Below are positions 48,661 to 59,852 of a stretch of DNA of 64,000 nucleotides, one piece after another. The notes beneath the pieces are model-generated. The model searched no databases and was not told the origin of the DNA. It saw only the letters and a list, made by a program, of their open reading frames with translations. Made by a program: the position numbers and the translations under genes. The stretch's first letter is position 1, and every line of letters starts with the position of its first letter. The stretch comes from Turnera subulata (taxonomy: Eukaryota; Streptophyta; Magnoliopsida; Malpighiales; Passifloraceae), in contig JAKUCV010001557.1 of NCBI GenBank assembly GCA_028386065.3, positions 164,196 to 228,195 on the forward strand. The letters are read 5' to 3'.

Positions 48661-49531
48661 TGATACGGCAACACTACCAGAACAAAGCTAGATAGCACCT
48701 CCAAATCAATCAAAGTCTCCAAGATCAGCAACCAATTCAACCAAATTAGGGTTTCAGCAAATACCTCTATCACCTCAAAACACAACAAAGGCGTTAAGCA
48801 ACAATAGAGTAATAAAAGCTAGGAATCTTGAATACGCCACAAGCAAATCAATCACTTGATAAGTAAACACAATCCCTCAAATAAACAAGAAGAAATCAAT
48901 TCTACTTGCAAATAACCAAGGTAATGAAAACCTCAAACTTTATTATCAAAATAGCAAGAATAATGTGTCTAAAAAAAAGAACCCTAAAGACCCTATATAT
49001 AGGCACCCAAGTCAGCCACATGAGCAACCCTTGCCGACTTGGAGTTTGTTTTCTAACTCCTTGGCCAAGTCGGCCACACCCCTCCTAGTTGGACTAGGTT
49101 TTGACTTTTAATCCAACAACATATTGGACTAATTAAACCCAACAAAAATAACCCATAATTGTTTATGACCCAAATAACAAAATAACCCAATGAAATAAAA
49201 AGACCCATGCCGAAATTATTTATTGTTTTATATATAATAAAATCGGCAACTTAAATTATAAAATAAAATGGATATGTCGACATGGGGCCCACATGCTCCA
49301 GTCGACTAGGCTTCTTCTCCAATGATAGAGACACATGTTGGTTTCTTCTTGTACTCTTCTCCAAGCTTGATCATCTTGTCTTCTTGCAATTCTTGATTAA
49401 TCAAAGCTTGAACAAAGTGCAGCATGTGGTTCTTGATCATCTTCAATCGAGCCCGTGTGATTGGTCCTTGAGGCAAGCTAATGGCGCAATCTCCATCATT
49501 AGCTCCACTTGGTGCTTGCTTGCTTGCATCA
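48661..49531 (-). repeat. 3' LTR of the CRM-like element, 871 bp
   Basis: It begins TGATGCAAGCAAGCAAGC at 49531 and ends GTTGCCGTATCA at 48661 on the minus strand. It encodes the last 75 or so residues of pol in its first part and has a TATATATAG box at 48993-49001. Confidence 0.9.
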
Positions 49532-51231
49532 TTCCCTCCCTCCTCAAAAGGATTCGCCCTCGAATCTAAACCTGCAGTGTCAAAGGGAGAAAGATCAGAA
49601 ACATTGAAAGTAGCACTCACAGCATACTCACCAGGTAGATCGATCTTATAAGCATTGTCATTGATGCGCGCCAACACTTGAAAAGGGCCATCCCCTCGCG
49701 GATCCAGCTTAGACTTCCTGTGATGAGGAAACCTCTCCTTCCTAAAGTGCACCCAAACCCAATCTCCAGGTTCAAACTTAACAAGCTTGCGTCCACGATT
49801 AGCTCGTTGTGCCACTTTAGTGTTCTTCTCCTCAATGTGCTTTCGAGCCTTCTCATGAATAGTCTTAACCAACTTAGCTCTTTGTTGCCCATCTACATTA
49901 ACAATCTCTTTCAAAGGTAAAGGCAACAAATCCAAAGGGGTTAGTGGATTAAAACCATACACAATCTCAAACGGAGAATAACCTGTAGAAGAATGAATGC
50001 TCCTATTATAAGCAAACTCAATCAATGGCAAACAATCTTCCCAAGTTTTCAAGTTTTTGCCCACGACAGCACGCAATAAAGATCCTAAAGTTCTATTAAC
50101 CACTTCCGTTTGACCATCAGTTTGAGGATGACAAGCAGTAGAAAACAACAACTTGGTCCCTAACCTACTCCATAAAACTCGCCAAAAGTGACTCAAGAAC
50201 TTAGTATCCCTATCAGAAACAATTGTCCTAGGAATGCCATGCAAACGAACTACATCCCTAAAGAACAAGTCAGCAACATGTGAAGCATCATCAGTTTTAT
50301 GACAAGCAATAAAATGAGCCATTTTACTAAACCTATCAACAACAACAAAGATGCTATCACGACCTTTCCTGGTCCTAGGCAAACCAACCACAAAATCCAT
50401 AGATAAATCAGTCCAAGGAACATCAGGAACAGGTAAAGGAGTGTACAACCCATGAGGTTGCACCCTAGATTTGGCATGTCGACATGTGACACACCCATTA
50501 CAAACCTGCTCAACATTCTTCTTCATATTAGGCCAATAAAAATGTTCCTGCAGAATGTCAAGGGTTTTAGCAATACCAAAGTGACCCATCAAGCCACCAT
50601 CATGAGATTCCCTAACCAAAAGCTCACGCATAGAACAAGCAGGAATGCAAAGTTTATTCTCACGAAATAGATATCCATTATCTCTATAAAACTTTTGAAA
50701 ACCAGATTGTTCACATGCTTCATACACATTAGCAAAGTCAGGATCAGACTTATACAAGTCCTTAATATACTCGAATCCAATCAACTTAGAACTAAGAGAA
50801 GAGATTAGAGCATACCTTCTTGATAACGCATCGGCAACCACGTTATCCTTACCTTGCTTATAGCGCACCACATAAGGGAATGTCTCAATGAATTCCAGCC
50901 ACTTGGCATGCCTCTTATTCAGCTTACCTTGCCCTTTCAAATACTTCAGGCTTTCATGATCAGTGTGGATCACGAATTCCTTAGGCCACAGGTAATGCTG
51001 CCATGTTTGTAGTGCTCTCACCAATGCATAAAGCTCCTTGTCATAGGTAGAGTAATTGAGTTGAGCTCCCTTCAGCTTCTCACTAAAGTAAGCAATAGGT
51101 TTCTTTTCCTGCAAAAGAACAGCACCTATGCCTATACCAGAGGCATCACACTCAATCTCAAAGGTAGAATCAAAGTTAGGCAATTTAAGAATAGGAGCAG
51201 AACATAATTTCTCTTTCAAAGTTGCAAACGC
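49306..51231 (-). CDS. CRM-like pol, RNase H and integrase part
   Basis: Directly after a single in-frame TAG (51232-51234), the same frame continues for about 637 codons without damage. RNase H-type motifs are [29 protein letters not shown] and [10 protein letters not shown]. Integrase has the HHCC zinc finger ([21 protein letters not shown]), the catalytic [19 protein letters not shown] and [14 protein letters not shown] blocks, and a C-terminal [16 protein letters not shown] module. The last residues ([16 protein letters not shown] to the stop at 49306) are encoded within the LTR. No chromodomain of the usual form is evident, which fits CRM-type ends rather than Tekay or Reina. Confidence 0.88.
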   Translation of the reverse strand, partial: AFATLKEKLCSAPILKLPNFDSTFEIECDASGIGIGAVLLQEKKPIAYFSEKLKGAQLNYSTYDKELYALVRALQTWQHYLWPKEFVIHTDHESLKYLKGQGKLNKRHAKWLEFIETFPYVVRYKQGKDNVVADALSRRYALISSLSSKLIGFEYIKDLYKSDPDFANVYEACEQSGFQKFYRDNGYLFRENKLCIPACSMRELLVRESHDGGLMGHFGIAKTLDILQEHFYWPNMKKNVEQVCNGCVTCRHAKSRVQPHGLYTPLPVPDVPWTDLSMDFVVGLPRTRKGRDSIFVVVDRFSKMAHFIACHKTDDASHVADLFFRDVVRLHGIPRTIVSDRDTKFLSHFWRVLWSRLGTKLLFSTACHPQTDGQTEVVNRTLGSLLRAVVGKNLKTWEDCLPLIEFAYNRSIHSSTGYSPFEIVYGFNPLTPLDLLPLPLKEIVNVDGQQRAKLVKTIHEKARKHIEEKNTKVAQRANRGRKLVKFEPGDWVWVHFRKERFPHHRKSKLDPRGDGPFQVLARINDNAYKIDLPGEYAVSATFNVSDLSPFDTAGLDSRANPFEEGGNDASKQAPSGANDGDCAISLPQGPITRARLKMIKNHMLHFVQALINQELQEDKMIKLGEEYKKKPTCVSIIGEEA

Positions 51232-54200
51232 CTACGCCTGTGCATTACCCCACTTAAATCCAACTTCCTTTTTGACAATATCATTCAATGGTCCAGCAAT
51301 GGTACTAAAATCTTTCACAAACCTTCTATAAAAACTAGCAAGTCCATGAAAAGATCTTACCTCAGAGATAGTGGTAGGCGTGGGCCACTCCTTAATGGCT
51401 TTCACCTTCTCATGGTCAACCTCTATCCCATTAGCACTAACAACATAACCAAGAAAGACAACACGATCCATGCAGAATGTACACTTCTTAAGCTTAGCAA
51501 ACAACTTTTCAGCCCTAAGTGCATCCAACACTAGCCTAAGATGCTCCATATGCTCATCAACATTCTTGCTATAGATCAGAATATCATCAAAGTACACATC
51601 AACAAACTTTCCAACGAAATGGCGCAAGACATGATTCATTAAACGCATAAAAGTACTAGGTGCATTAGTTAACCCAAAAGGCATTACCAACCATTCATAT
51701 AACCCATACTTAGTTTTAAATGCAGTCTTCCATTCATCTCTAATTTTCATGCAAATTTGATGATATCCACTCATGAGATCAATCTTAGTAAATATGCATG
51801 CACCATGTAATTCATCAAGCATATCATCTAACCTAGGAATAGGATGGCGATACTTTACCGTTATTTTATTAACGGCGCGACAATCAACACACATACGCCA
51901 TGTTCCCTCCTTCTTTGGCATTAGAATCACAGGCACAGCACAAGGAGAGAGGCTCTCACGAATCAGCCTCTTAGACAACAAGTCCTCGACTTGTGTTTTT
52001 ATCTCCTTTGTCTCCTCCGGATTGGCCCTATATGCTGGCCGGTTAGGAATTTGAGCTCCGGGAATGAAATCAATTTGATGCTCAATGCCCCTTAAAGGAG
52101 GCAACTCCCTCGGTAATTCTTCCGGGAAGACATCCACATAATCCTGTAAAAGAGAAACAACACAACTAGGCAATTCGGGATTAAGGTCAGCTTGATTAAA
52201 ATAAGCACCCTTGAATAAGAGCACTAACACTCCCCTCTTTTCTTCACAAGTTACCCTCATCTCTTTCATAGATGCATAGAAATTTTGTTTCTTCCTTCCT
52301 TCTTTTTTTCTCTCTTTGGTGTCGACAACACCCTCTCCTTTTTCTCTCTCTTTTTCTTTCTTTTCCTCTCCTTTTGCATGACTCTCAGTCATCCTCTCTT
52401 TCTCACCATTGGGAGCCAATTCGGCATCCTTCTTCCTTTGCCATTCCTCCACACTCCTCTTCATATGCATTTGATCAAGATACACTTCTTGTGGAGTCAA
52501 TGGAGCAAGTAACACCTTCCTATCTCCCATGGTAAATGAGTACCTATTTTTGAATCCATCATGCACAACTCTCCTATCATATTGCCATGGTCTTCCTAGC
52601 AAGATATGACTTGCCTGCATAGGTACAACATCACATAAAATCGAATCAGAATATTTTCCAATAGAGAAGGATAGAAGAACCTGCTTGTTCACTTTAACTT
52701 CTCCCATGTCATTCAGCCATTGTAGCTTGTACGGTTTTGGATGCTTTTGCCACTGTAACCCCATACGATCCACCAACATAGAGCTTACTACATTAGTGCA
52801 ACTTCCGCCATCAATGATCAAGCTACAAACCTTGTCATTAACCAAACACCTAGTATGGAAAATATTCTCTCTTTGCTCGATCTCATCTTCCTTTGCTTGA
52901 GCATTTAAAACTCTCCTCGTGATAAATAGCTCTCTTCCCCGAAAGCTATCTTCAGCCTCCACATCATAATCGGCTTCTATATCTTCCAATTCGGGCATAT
53001 CATGCAGGGTAGGGTCGTCTTCTACCTCCGCCTCATCATCAGAAAAGAACTCGCCACCTCGAGCAATTATCACTCTCTTGTTTGGACATTGAGATGCAAT
53101 ATGTCCAAGCCCCAAACACTTGAAGCACTTGATTTGCCTTGTAGGAGTAGTAGAGTTCGACTTGTAGGATGTAGAGGAACTCGGCTTAGATGTAGTAGAG
53201 GGTGTCTTGAAATCGGCAACCCTAGCTTTCTCCTCTCTTGGCTTCTCTTGTTGCCTCCCATCCCTCACATTCCACCTTGAATTCCAATTGGATGAATAAG
53301 AATAGGCACTCTTCGGCACTTTCTCCTTTAATTGCTTCTCTATTTTGATGGCAGTTGACAACATCTCCTCCATGTCTAAGCAATTTTGCAAGTCAACTTT
53401 GTGAGCAACGTCTCTATTCATCCCAGCAAGGAATCTCGCCATAGTGGTCTCTCTATCCTCATCAATGTTTGCCCGAATCATGATCTTCTCCATCTCCTTG
53501 TAATATTCTTCAATGCTCCTAGATCCTTGTCGCAATGTTTGGAGTCTTTGATGCAACTCCCTATAGTATGATCGGGGAACAAACCTCTTCCTTAGGATCC
53601 TTTTCAACTCCAACCAACTATCAATAGGATCCTCTCCAAGGCGCAACCTATCACCTTCAAATCTGTCCCACCAAACCAAAGCATAATCAGTAAACTCAAC
53701 CACAGCTAATCGTACCTTCTTTTCTTCGGAATAATTGTGGCAAGCAAAGATTAATTCCACTCTCTTCTCCCATTCGAGATAGACTTCAGGATCTTCCTTT
53801 CCTTGGAAAGAAGGAATTTTAAGCTTAATGCTCCTAAGATCATTATCTCCACGATCTCTTCGGTCATCCCTCTCACGCCTCCCATGCCTACCATGCTCTC
53901 GGTCTTCTTCGTCATCTCCATCATATAATCGACCTCTTCTTGGCGGTGGTAGGTGAACTCCTCCTCCTCTCCTAAGCGGTGGGGGAAACTGGCGCATTCT
54001 TGCAGCAGCGGGACGGTTATCGTCCTCAACATCATCAACATCTCGGGGCTCCTCCCTAACTCGTTGATGGCGTGGGGGTTGGTCAACGGGTGCTTCCTCT
54101 CTTGGCGCCACCCTTGCAGTAGAAAGCTCTTGAATGGATTGTGCTTGTTGATCCATTCTAGCGCTCAACTCCTGTTTCATCTCAGCAAAACGAGCATCCA

Positions 54201-54279
54201 TCTGCTTAAACAACCTCTCCAACACCTCCATAGATGCGGACGCCTCCTCACCATTATTGCTTCCGCCTGATCCAACCAT
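51232..54279 (-). CDS. CRM-like gag, protease and reverse transcriptase part
   Basis: The ATG at 54279 opens a 1015-codon frame. Order: N-terminal coiled coil (about 18-60), an Arg/Asp-rich stretch, a retrotransposon gag domain (about 150-300; YLEWEKRVELIF, YALVWWDRF), and a CCHC zinc knuckle CFKCLGLGHIASQC (about 388). The aspartic protease has IIDGGSCTNVVS and SHILLGRPWQ (about 490-580; DGG rather than DSG/DTG). Reverse transcriptase has CVDCRAVNKI, MPFGLTNAPSTF and YFDDILIYS (about 720-980). The frame ends at one TAG after WGNAQA; since the next codons continue the polyprotein, this is a single nonsense change in an otherwise open gag-pol. Confidence 0.88.
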   Translation of the reverse strand: MVGSGGSNNGEEASASMEVLERLFKQMDARFAEMKQELSARMDQQAQSIQELSTARVAPREEAPVDQPPRHQRVREEPRDVDDVEDDNRPAAARMRQFPPPLRRGGGVHLPPPRRGRLYDGDDEEDREHGRHGRRERDDRRDRGDNDLRSIKLKIPSFQGKEDPEVYLEWEKRVELIFACHNYSEEKKVRLAVVEFTDYALVWWDRFEGDRLRLGEDPIDSWLELKRILRKRFVPRSYYRELHQRLQTLRQGSRSIEEYYKEMEKIMIRANIDEDRETTMARFLAGMNRDVAHKVDLQNCLDMEEMLSTAIKIEKQLKEKVPKSAYSYSSNWNSRWNVRDGRQQEKPREEKARVADFKTPSTTSKPSSSTSYKSNSTTPTRQIKCFKCLGLGHIASQCPNKRVIIARGGEFFSDDEAEVEDDPTLHDMPELEDIEADYDVEAEDSFRGRELFITRRVLNAQAKEDEIEQRENIFHTRCLVNDKVCSLIIDGGSCTNVVSSMLVDRMGLQWQKHPKPYKLQWLNDMGEVKVNKQVLLSFSIGKYSDSILCDVVPMQASHILLGRPWQYDRRVVHDGFKNRYSFTMGDRKVLLAPLTPQEVYLDQMHMKRSVEEWQRKKDAELAPNGEKERMTESHAKGEEKKEKEREKGEGVVDTKERKKEGRKKQNFYASMKEMRVTCEEKRGVLVLLFKGAYFNQADLNPELPSCVVSLLQDYVDVFPEELPRELPPLRGIEHQIDFIPGAQIPNRPAYRANPEETKEIKTQVEDLLSKRLIRESLSPCAVPVILMPKKEGTWRMCVDCRAVNKITVKYRHPIPRLDDMLDELHGACIFTKIDLMSGYHQICMKIRDEWKTAFKTKYGLYEWLVMPFGLTNAPSTFMRLMNHVLRHFVGKFVDVYFDDILIYSKNVDEHMEHLRLVLDALRAEKLFAKLKKCTFCMDRVVFLGYVVSANGIEVDHEKVKAIKEWPTPTTISEVRSFHGLASFYRRFVKDFSTIAGPLNDIVKKEVGFKWGNAQA

Positions 54280-55069
54280 GGTATAGTACCTACAAGAAAC
54301 TTGTTAGTAATAAAAGCTCCTCACGTGTGTCTCTCGTGTTTGTCTCTCGTGGCAATTCGATGAAACACTCGCCTTTTACCTCTCTTGAAATCTCACTTTG
54401 TTTATTCTTTGGGATCAGTAAATCTTATCAAATAATAAACAAACCTGCAACACTTCAAGAAAGAGTCAAAGATTTCCTATCAAGAAAAAGACAATTCGAA
54501 TTCTAGAGGCAAATTAACTCCGGAAAGAAAAGATAGTCACACACAAAGAACAAGAAACTTGTATGTGATGAATATTGCAGTAATCGAACAATATGAAACA
54601 AAGATTGCTCAATTAGAAAAGCTGAAATAAAGAACACAATCAAGTAAGCAGAATCAAAGAAAGTTACCCAACTAGATACCCTAACAACCCGCGGAAAGTA
54701 TCCCAATCAAGCAAATTCCTGCAAATTCAAATCAATACTTGCCGAAATCCTTCAATCACCAAGTCGATTTCACCCTTCTCTTTTTTTTTTTTAATTAATT
54801 GCTGCCACCAAATCGATTCCAACAATCAACAGAAAACAATCAACCGAGAAATTCAACTTCTCCACCAAATCGACTTCACAACAGAATTCGCAGCAATTTT
54901 TTTTTTTAATTAATTGAAATCGACAAGACTAACAATAAAAGAGAAACAAATCGATTTTTTTTTTTATATAAATTTCGGCAACACAAGGAACACAAAGAAC
55001 AGAAAACTAAATTGCAGAAAAGTAAAGGGATACGTAGTTGAAATTGATACCTAGGCTCCGCTACCAAGA
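54280..55069 (-). other. Leader of the CRM-like element, with PBS
   Basis: The minus-strand TGGTAGCGGAGCC (55054-55066) lies three bases after the LTR and is the primer binding site. The remaining 750 bp or so is an untranslated leader with several poly-T/A tracts (54780-54800, 54896-54912, 54955-54966). No gene is seen. Confidence 0.8.
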
Positions 55070-55935
55070 TGATACGGCAACACTACCAGAACAAAGCTAG
55101 ATAGCACCTCCAAATCAATCAAAGTCTCCAAGATCAGCAACCAATTCAACCAAATTAGGGTTTCAGCAAATACCTCTATCACCTCAAAACACAACAAAGG
55201 CGTTAAGCAACAATAGAGTAATAAAAGCTAGGAATCTTGAATACGCCACAAGCAAATCAATCACTTGATAAGTAAACACAATCCCTCAAATAAACAAGAA
55301 GAAATCAATTCTACTTGCAAATAACCAAGGTAATGAAAACCTCAAACTTTATTATCAAATAGCAAGAATAATGTGTGTTATAAAAAGAACCCTAAAGACC
55401 CTATATATAGGCACCCAAGTCGGCCATATGAGCAACCCTTGCCGACTTGGAGTTGTCTCCTAACTCCTTGGCCAAGTCGGCCACACCTCCTAGTTGGACT
55501 AGGTTTTAACTTTTAATCCAACAACATATTGGACTAATTAAACCCAACAAAAATAACCCATAATTGTTTATGACCCAAATAACAAAATAACCCAATGAAA
55601 TAAAAGACCCATGCCGAAATTATTTATTGTTTTATATGTATTAAAATCGGCAACTTAAATTATAAAATAAAATGGATATGTCGACATGGGGCCCACATGC
55701 TCCAGTCGACTAGGCTTCTTCTCCAATGACAGAGACACATGTTGGTTTCTTCTTGTACTCTTCTCCAAGCTTGATCATCTTGTCTTCTTGCAATTCTTGA
55801 TTTATCAAAGCTTGAACAAAGTGCAGCATGTGGTTCTTGATCATCTTCAATCGAGCCCGTGTGATTGGTCCTTGAGGCAAGCTAATGGCGCAATCTCCAT
55901 CATTAGCTCCACTTGGTGCTTGCTTGCTTGCATCA
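55070..55935 (-). repeat. Middle LTR of the CRM-like element
   Basis: This complete 866-bp LTR has the same TGATGCAAG start and CGTATCA end as the outer ones. It is followed on the minus strand by the primer binding site, so it acts as the 5' LTR of the complete copy, while 55936-55997 repeats the internal 3' end (compare 49532-49593). Confidence 0.9.
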
Positions 55936-55997
55936 TTCCCTCCCTCCTCAAAAGGATTCGCCCTCGAATCTAAACCTACAGTGTCAAAGGGAGAAAG

Positions 55998-56864
55998 TGA
56001 TACGGCAACACTACCAGAACAAAGCTAGATAGCACCTCCAAATCAATCAAAGTCTCCAAGATCAGCAACCAATTCAACCAAATTAGGGTTTCAGCAAATA
56101 CCTCTATCACCTCAAAACACAACAAAGGCGTTAAGCAACAATAGAGTAATAAAAGCTAGGAATCTTGAATACGCCACAAGCAAATCAATCACTTGATAAG
56201 TAAACACAATCCCTCAAATAAACAAGAAGAAATCAATTTCTACTTGCAAATAACCAAGGTAAAGAAAACCTCAAACTTTATTATCAAATAGCAAGAATAA
56301 TGTGTGTTATAAAAAGAACCCTAAAGACCCTATATATAGGCACCCAAGTCGGCCACATGAGCAACCCTTGCCGACTTGGAGTTGTCTCCTAACTCCTTGG
56401 CCAAGTCGGCCACACCTCCTAGTTGGACTAGGTTTTGACTTTTAATCCAACAACATATTGGACTAATTAAACCCAACAAAAATAACCCATAATTGTTTAT
56501 GACCCAAATAACAAAATAACCCAATGAAATAAAAGGCCCATGCCGAAATTATTTATTGTTTTATATGTAATAAAATCGGCAACTTAGATTATAAAATAAA
56601 ATGGATATGTCGACATGGGGCCCACATGCTCCAGTCGACTAGGCTTCTTCTCCAATGACAGAGACACATGTTGGTTTCTTCTTGTACTCTTCTCCAAGCT
56701 TGATCATCTTGTCTTCTCGCAATTCTTGATTTATCAAAGCTTGAACAAAGTGCAGCATGTGGTTCTTGATCATCTTCAATCGAGCCCGTGTGATTGGTCC
56801 TTGAGGCAAGCTAATGGCGCAATCTCCATCATTAGCTCCACTTGGTGCTTGCTTGCTTGCATCA
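55998..56864 (-). repeat. Outer 5' LTR of the CRM-like element
   Basis: This complete 867-bp LTR abuts the CTACT target duplication at 56865. It is separated from the middle LTR only by 62 bp of internal 3' sequence, so nearly the whole internal region of a first unit is missing. Confidence 0.9.
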
Positions 56865-57483
56865 CTACTCCCAAGGCTCCACCACAACCTCCTGCAAAGA
56901 AGAAACTTATGGTATCAGCAATGCCGAAACGGAGGAATGCGAGGGAAAGTACTGTTGCACAAAGAGTGCGACCACCACCTTCAAGGAAAGGGAAAGAAAA
57001 GTTAGTCTATATGGTTGAGTCAACTGATAGCTCTGAAGAGAATGAGGATGTCCCCATCATAAAGACTCCAAAAACTGATGATACTCCTGAGTATCAAGAA
57101 GAAGAAGAAGTTGAAGAGGAAAATGAAGCCGAAGATGAAGAAGATGAAGAACCTCCAATTGTCCATCTAAGCAAGAAAGGGAATGTGACCAAAAAGCACA
57201 AGAAATCTTGCCACACTGTTGCAGGTTCATCAAAGAATGCAGGGATCAAAGATGCACCAGGCATAATAGGTACTAGCTTCAAATTTCTCAAAAGTACTAT
57301 TGTGGACTTTGATGATGTGAGGGGTTTAGGGCTGTTGCAAATTGTTGAGAGGTCCAAATTAATAGAATTGGCCCTCATTAGTGTGCCCTCATTAGTGTGC
57401 CTGCATATGAGAAGTTGGTTGAGGATTTCTACTCCAACATGATCCCTAAGGCGAATGCAAATGGTTACACTTTTGGGGTTCTA

Positions 57484-59049
57484 TGAACTCCCAAATTTAG
57501 CCCACAGAAATTTTAGTAAATTAGACTTCGTACACGTGTAGACTTAGGATCAATGAGATGATTTAGTCCAAGGTTCAAGCATGATATGAATTTTAATTTA
57601 GTAGAATTGGTGTATTTTGATGACATAAACCTTTATGCTCTTAAGTCCTAGGATTAATGAGATGATTTAACCTTAGGATAAAATATATGATATGGTTTAT
57701 TTATTAAAATGCATTTGCATGGGCTCTTTTAGTTATTTTTGACCCATTAACAATGAGATGATTTATTCTTGGGTTGAGAATGGATTTAAGGGCCCAAATT
57801 AATTCTCCAGAGTTTGTCCAGCCCATTAACACATTTCCTGTAGGTCAATTTTAGCTCTGATTTTCGTGAATAATCAGAGTTAATTATCATTTAATTAGAT
57901 TATGTGTTTTTGGCATGATTTTGGGTGTTAATGGGTAATCTTTTGATTATAGGAGTGATGACCAAGTAATTGAGTGATTTCTGGGTAGATTAGGGGTTGA
58001 TTACGCGGTAGGATCGAATCAGGCCTGAATTAGGGGGATTGGGGGCTCGAAAAGGAAAGAACGAGTGATACGTAGGGCAACCGGTGGACATCTCGCGACG
58101 ACCGCCGGCTGCCGGCGGGCATCCCCACATGACCGCCGGTCATGGCGGACGTGTGGTGGATGACCGCCGGCAGTGGCGGTCATTCCTGCCCAGAATCCTC
58201 GAAAATCTCCGATTTTGTTTCTTTTTCGATCCCACACGGTTTTGGACCAGATTTTCGGGCATAATCTCCACCATTAAGCAGGTCCACGCCCCTAGGCTTC
58301 CAAGAACACTATAAATAGGACCCCTCACACACATTTTAGGGGACACACAATCTTTCTCACATACATACCCATAAGCTCTTCTCGCTTGGAGAAACTCTAT
58401 TTCTCCAAGCTTAGAAATATTTTCTAAGGCAGAAACTCTGGAGGATTTTCATGGGGAGCATTAAGTAGTAGTCTAGCAAGGAGGAATCAAGAAAATGATC
58501 AACCATAGAGCTAAGGAGTGGCAAGAAGGTGGGTGTGGAACTCGACCCATTGCAAGGAGCTAGAGGAGGGATACCTATGGTAATCCTGAATCCTTTTTGA
58601 TTGATTCTTGGTGATTGATTGCTGATGCTTTTGATGATGTAAGTGGCCGATTAGTGCCATGTTTAGAACTACGTGGCTTTGACTCCGATCACTCGGGTAC
58701 GTAGGTAGTCTCGGTTTCACAACGGGATGCAAGCCAAGTCTTTTCCTCCCCCCTTTCTTTATTTTCCACACTCTTGCACACTTGCACAAGGCATACTTTT
58801 CTCTTTAATTGCACAAGGTTTCGACCCAACACGGATGGGTGCCTAACACCTTCCCATCCGTGACGAACCCCCGATCCCATGTCTTTGGTTCGCCATGACC
58901 AGTTGCCTAAGGAGTCACTCAAGGGTTTTTCCTAAGTTTTGTCCCTAATAAAACTTAGGCGACGACTCTAATGATATGGGATTGACCCGAGGAAGAAGGT
59001 GCAAGGATTAGGTGAGAAGGCCCAAGTGATTTTGGGTGGGGTTCTCACA
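57484..59049 (+). repeat. Probable 5' LTR of a Tat/Ogre-like Ty3-gypsy element
   Basis: The right end TTCTCACA (59049) is set by the adjoining primer site TTGCGACTCCGCTGGGGA (59052-59069), whose type is common in Tat/Ogre-lineage elements. The left end TGAACTCCC is placed where the Sire B reading frame stops making sense, so it is approximate. A TATAAATAG box lies at 58310-58318. A GC-rich patch at 58080-58190 holds three GACCGCCGG words with matching inverted partners, unlike the AT-rich rest. Confidence 0.65.
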
Positions 59050-59524
59050 GTTTGCGACTCCGCTGGGGAAGTAGTGGGTTCAAGAAACCTTGTGTAATCA
59101 TAGAGCTTTGTGTGCCTTTTTATTTTTCATCATAAGTGCCCTGCATTCATGATGACTTATGTGAAGCCTTTACCGTAAGAGGGCGAGGGAAGCCAAGTCC
59201 ACCACATACTTTCTTTAAGTGATGGTGGCTTGCATGAACCCGTTTCTCGATGCTTAGCAATGATGGGGATTAACTGGCCTCGGACCTCACGCTATATCCA
59301 TTATCACATGTGAGTAGGTCAGCCTATTCCCTAGTGGCAGTCTTTTGGCCCCCAACCAGCTGCATACCCTGAGCATCTCATGCATTATGAATCAATAAGT
59401 GGTACGTGCATTTGGGTGTATATTGTTGTGAATTCAAGTAATTGCAAATAGAGTGCCTCCATCATATCCTTTACCCCAGAAGAGAGAAGGAGTGATCCCT
59501 TGGGTACCCAGAATTCTCACCCTT

Positions 59525-59560
<36 letters not shown>

Positions 59561-59852
59561 CCAGAGCAAGATGAGTGAAGATAGCACTGGCAAGACGAAT
59601 ATGACCTTAGAATCCCTGCTGCAAGACTCGGCTGTGAGGGATGCACTGATGATTCTCAAACAAGGAATTGTGTCCCCTGGGAGTAATGGGGGACAATCCT
59701 CGAAACTTGATAGTGATGATGAAGCGACACAGGGCGTTGGTTTGATGGCACAAGGACTCAAAGGAGGGGAGGAGAGACTTAAAAGGGTGGAAGAACTATT
59801 GAAGACCATGAAGAAGAAGGAAGATGATTGGAACCTGGATCGCTTGTCCTTG
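59050..59852 (+). other. Leader and gag start of the Tat/Ogre-like element, truncated
   Basis: After the primer binding site comes a non-coding leader, a 31-base C run (59526-59556), and an ORF from the ATG at 59571. That ORF encodes 94 residues, starting MSEDSTGKTNMTLESLLQDS and continuing with a Lys/Glu-rich helix (GEERLKRVEELLKTMKKKE). Element E interrupts it at 59853. The ORF is probably the gag N-terminus, but no gag motif is visible to confirm it. Confidence 0.5.

Larger units (their letters stand above)
48661..56864 (-). mobile_element. CRM-like Ty3-gypsy element with three LTRs
   Basis: On the minus strand: LTR (56864-55998), a 62-bp fragment of the 3' internal end (55997-55936), a second LTR (55935-55070), the full internal region with primer binding site (55054-55066), gag-pol, and a third LTR (49531-48661). 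A perfect CTACT duplication (48656-48660 and 56865-56869) flanks the whole, so it entered as one insertion and gained the extra LTR afterwards or by recombination. Pol runs into the terminal LTR, as known for centromeric-retrotransposon (CRM) chromoviruses; the lineage call is by resemblance only. Confidence 0.88.
42385..57480 (+). pseudogene. Sire B third ORF in three pieces
   Basis: The ATG at 42385 opens MAAPVP, followed by a stop and further broken segments. Coding sequence runs to 42778, resumes at 48458-48660 after the Mutator-type element, and again at 56870-57480 after the CRM-like element; at both junctions the phrase continues once one target duplication is discounted. The distal part is Lys/Pro-rich, then acidic (Glu-rich, 57090-57160), then reads SFKFLKSTIVDFDDVRGLGL and FYSNMIPKANANGYTFGV. 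A 15-bp duplication near 57373-57402 shifts the frame. The acidic-linker and FY-N layout parallels the third ORF of Sire A. Function unknown. Confidence 0.65.
35699..57483 (+). mobile_element. Sire B: Sirevirus-like Ty1-copia element, 3' end not seen
   Basis: 5' LTR 35699-37208, primer binding site 37211-37222, gag-pol 37266-41351, leader-like spacer, and a third ORF from 42385. That ORF is interrupted by a Mutator-type element (42779-48448) and a CRM-like element (48661-56864), continues to about 57480, and is cut by the Tat-like LTR. Without its passengers the visible part is about 7.9 kb. The 3' LTR would lie beyond the Tat-like insertion, outside the window, so no target duplication can be checked. 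Confidence 0.85.

Noticed and set aside
49282..49569. Plus-strand ORF repeated at 49282, 55686 and 56615 ([15 protein letters not shown]...)
   Set aside because: It is the antisense of the pol C-terminus encoded in the three CRM-like LTRs.
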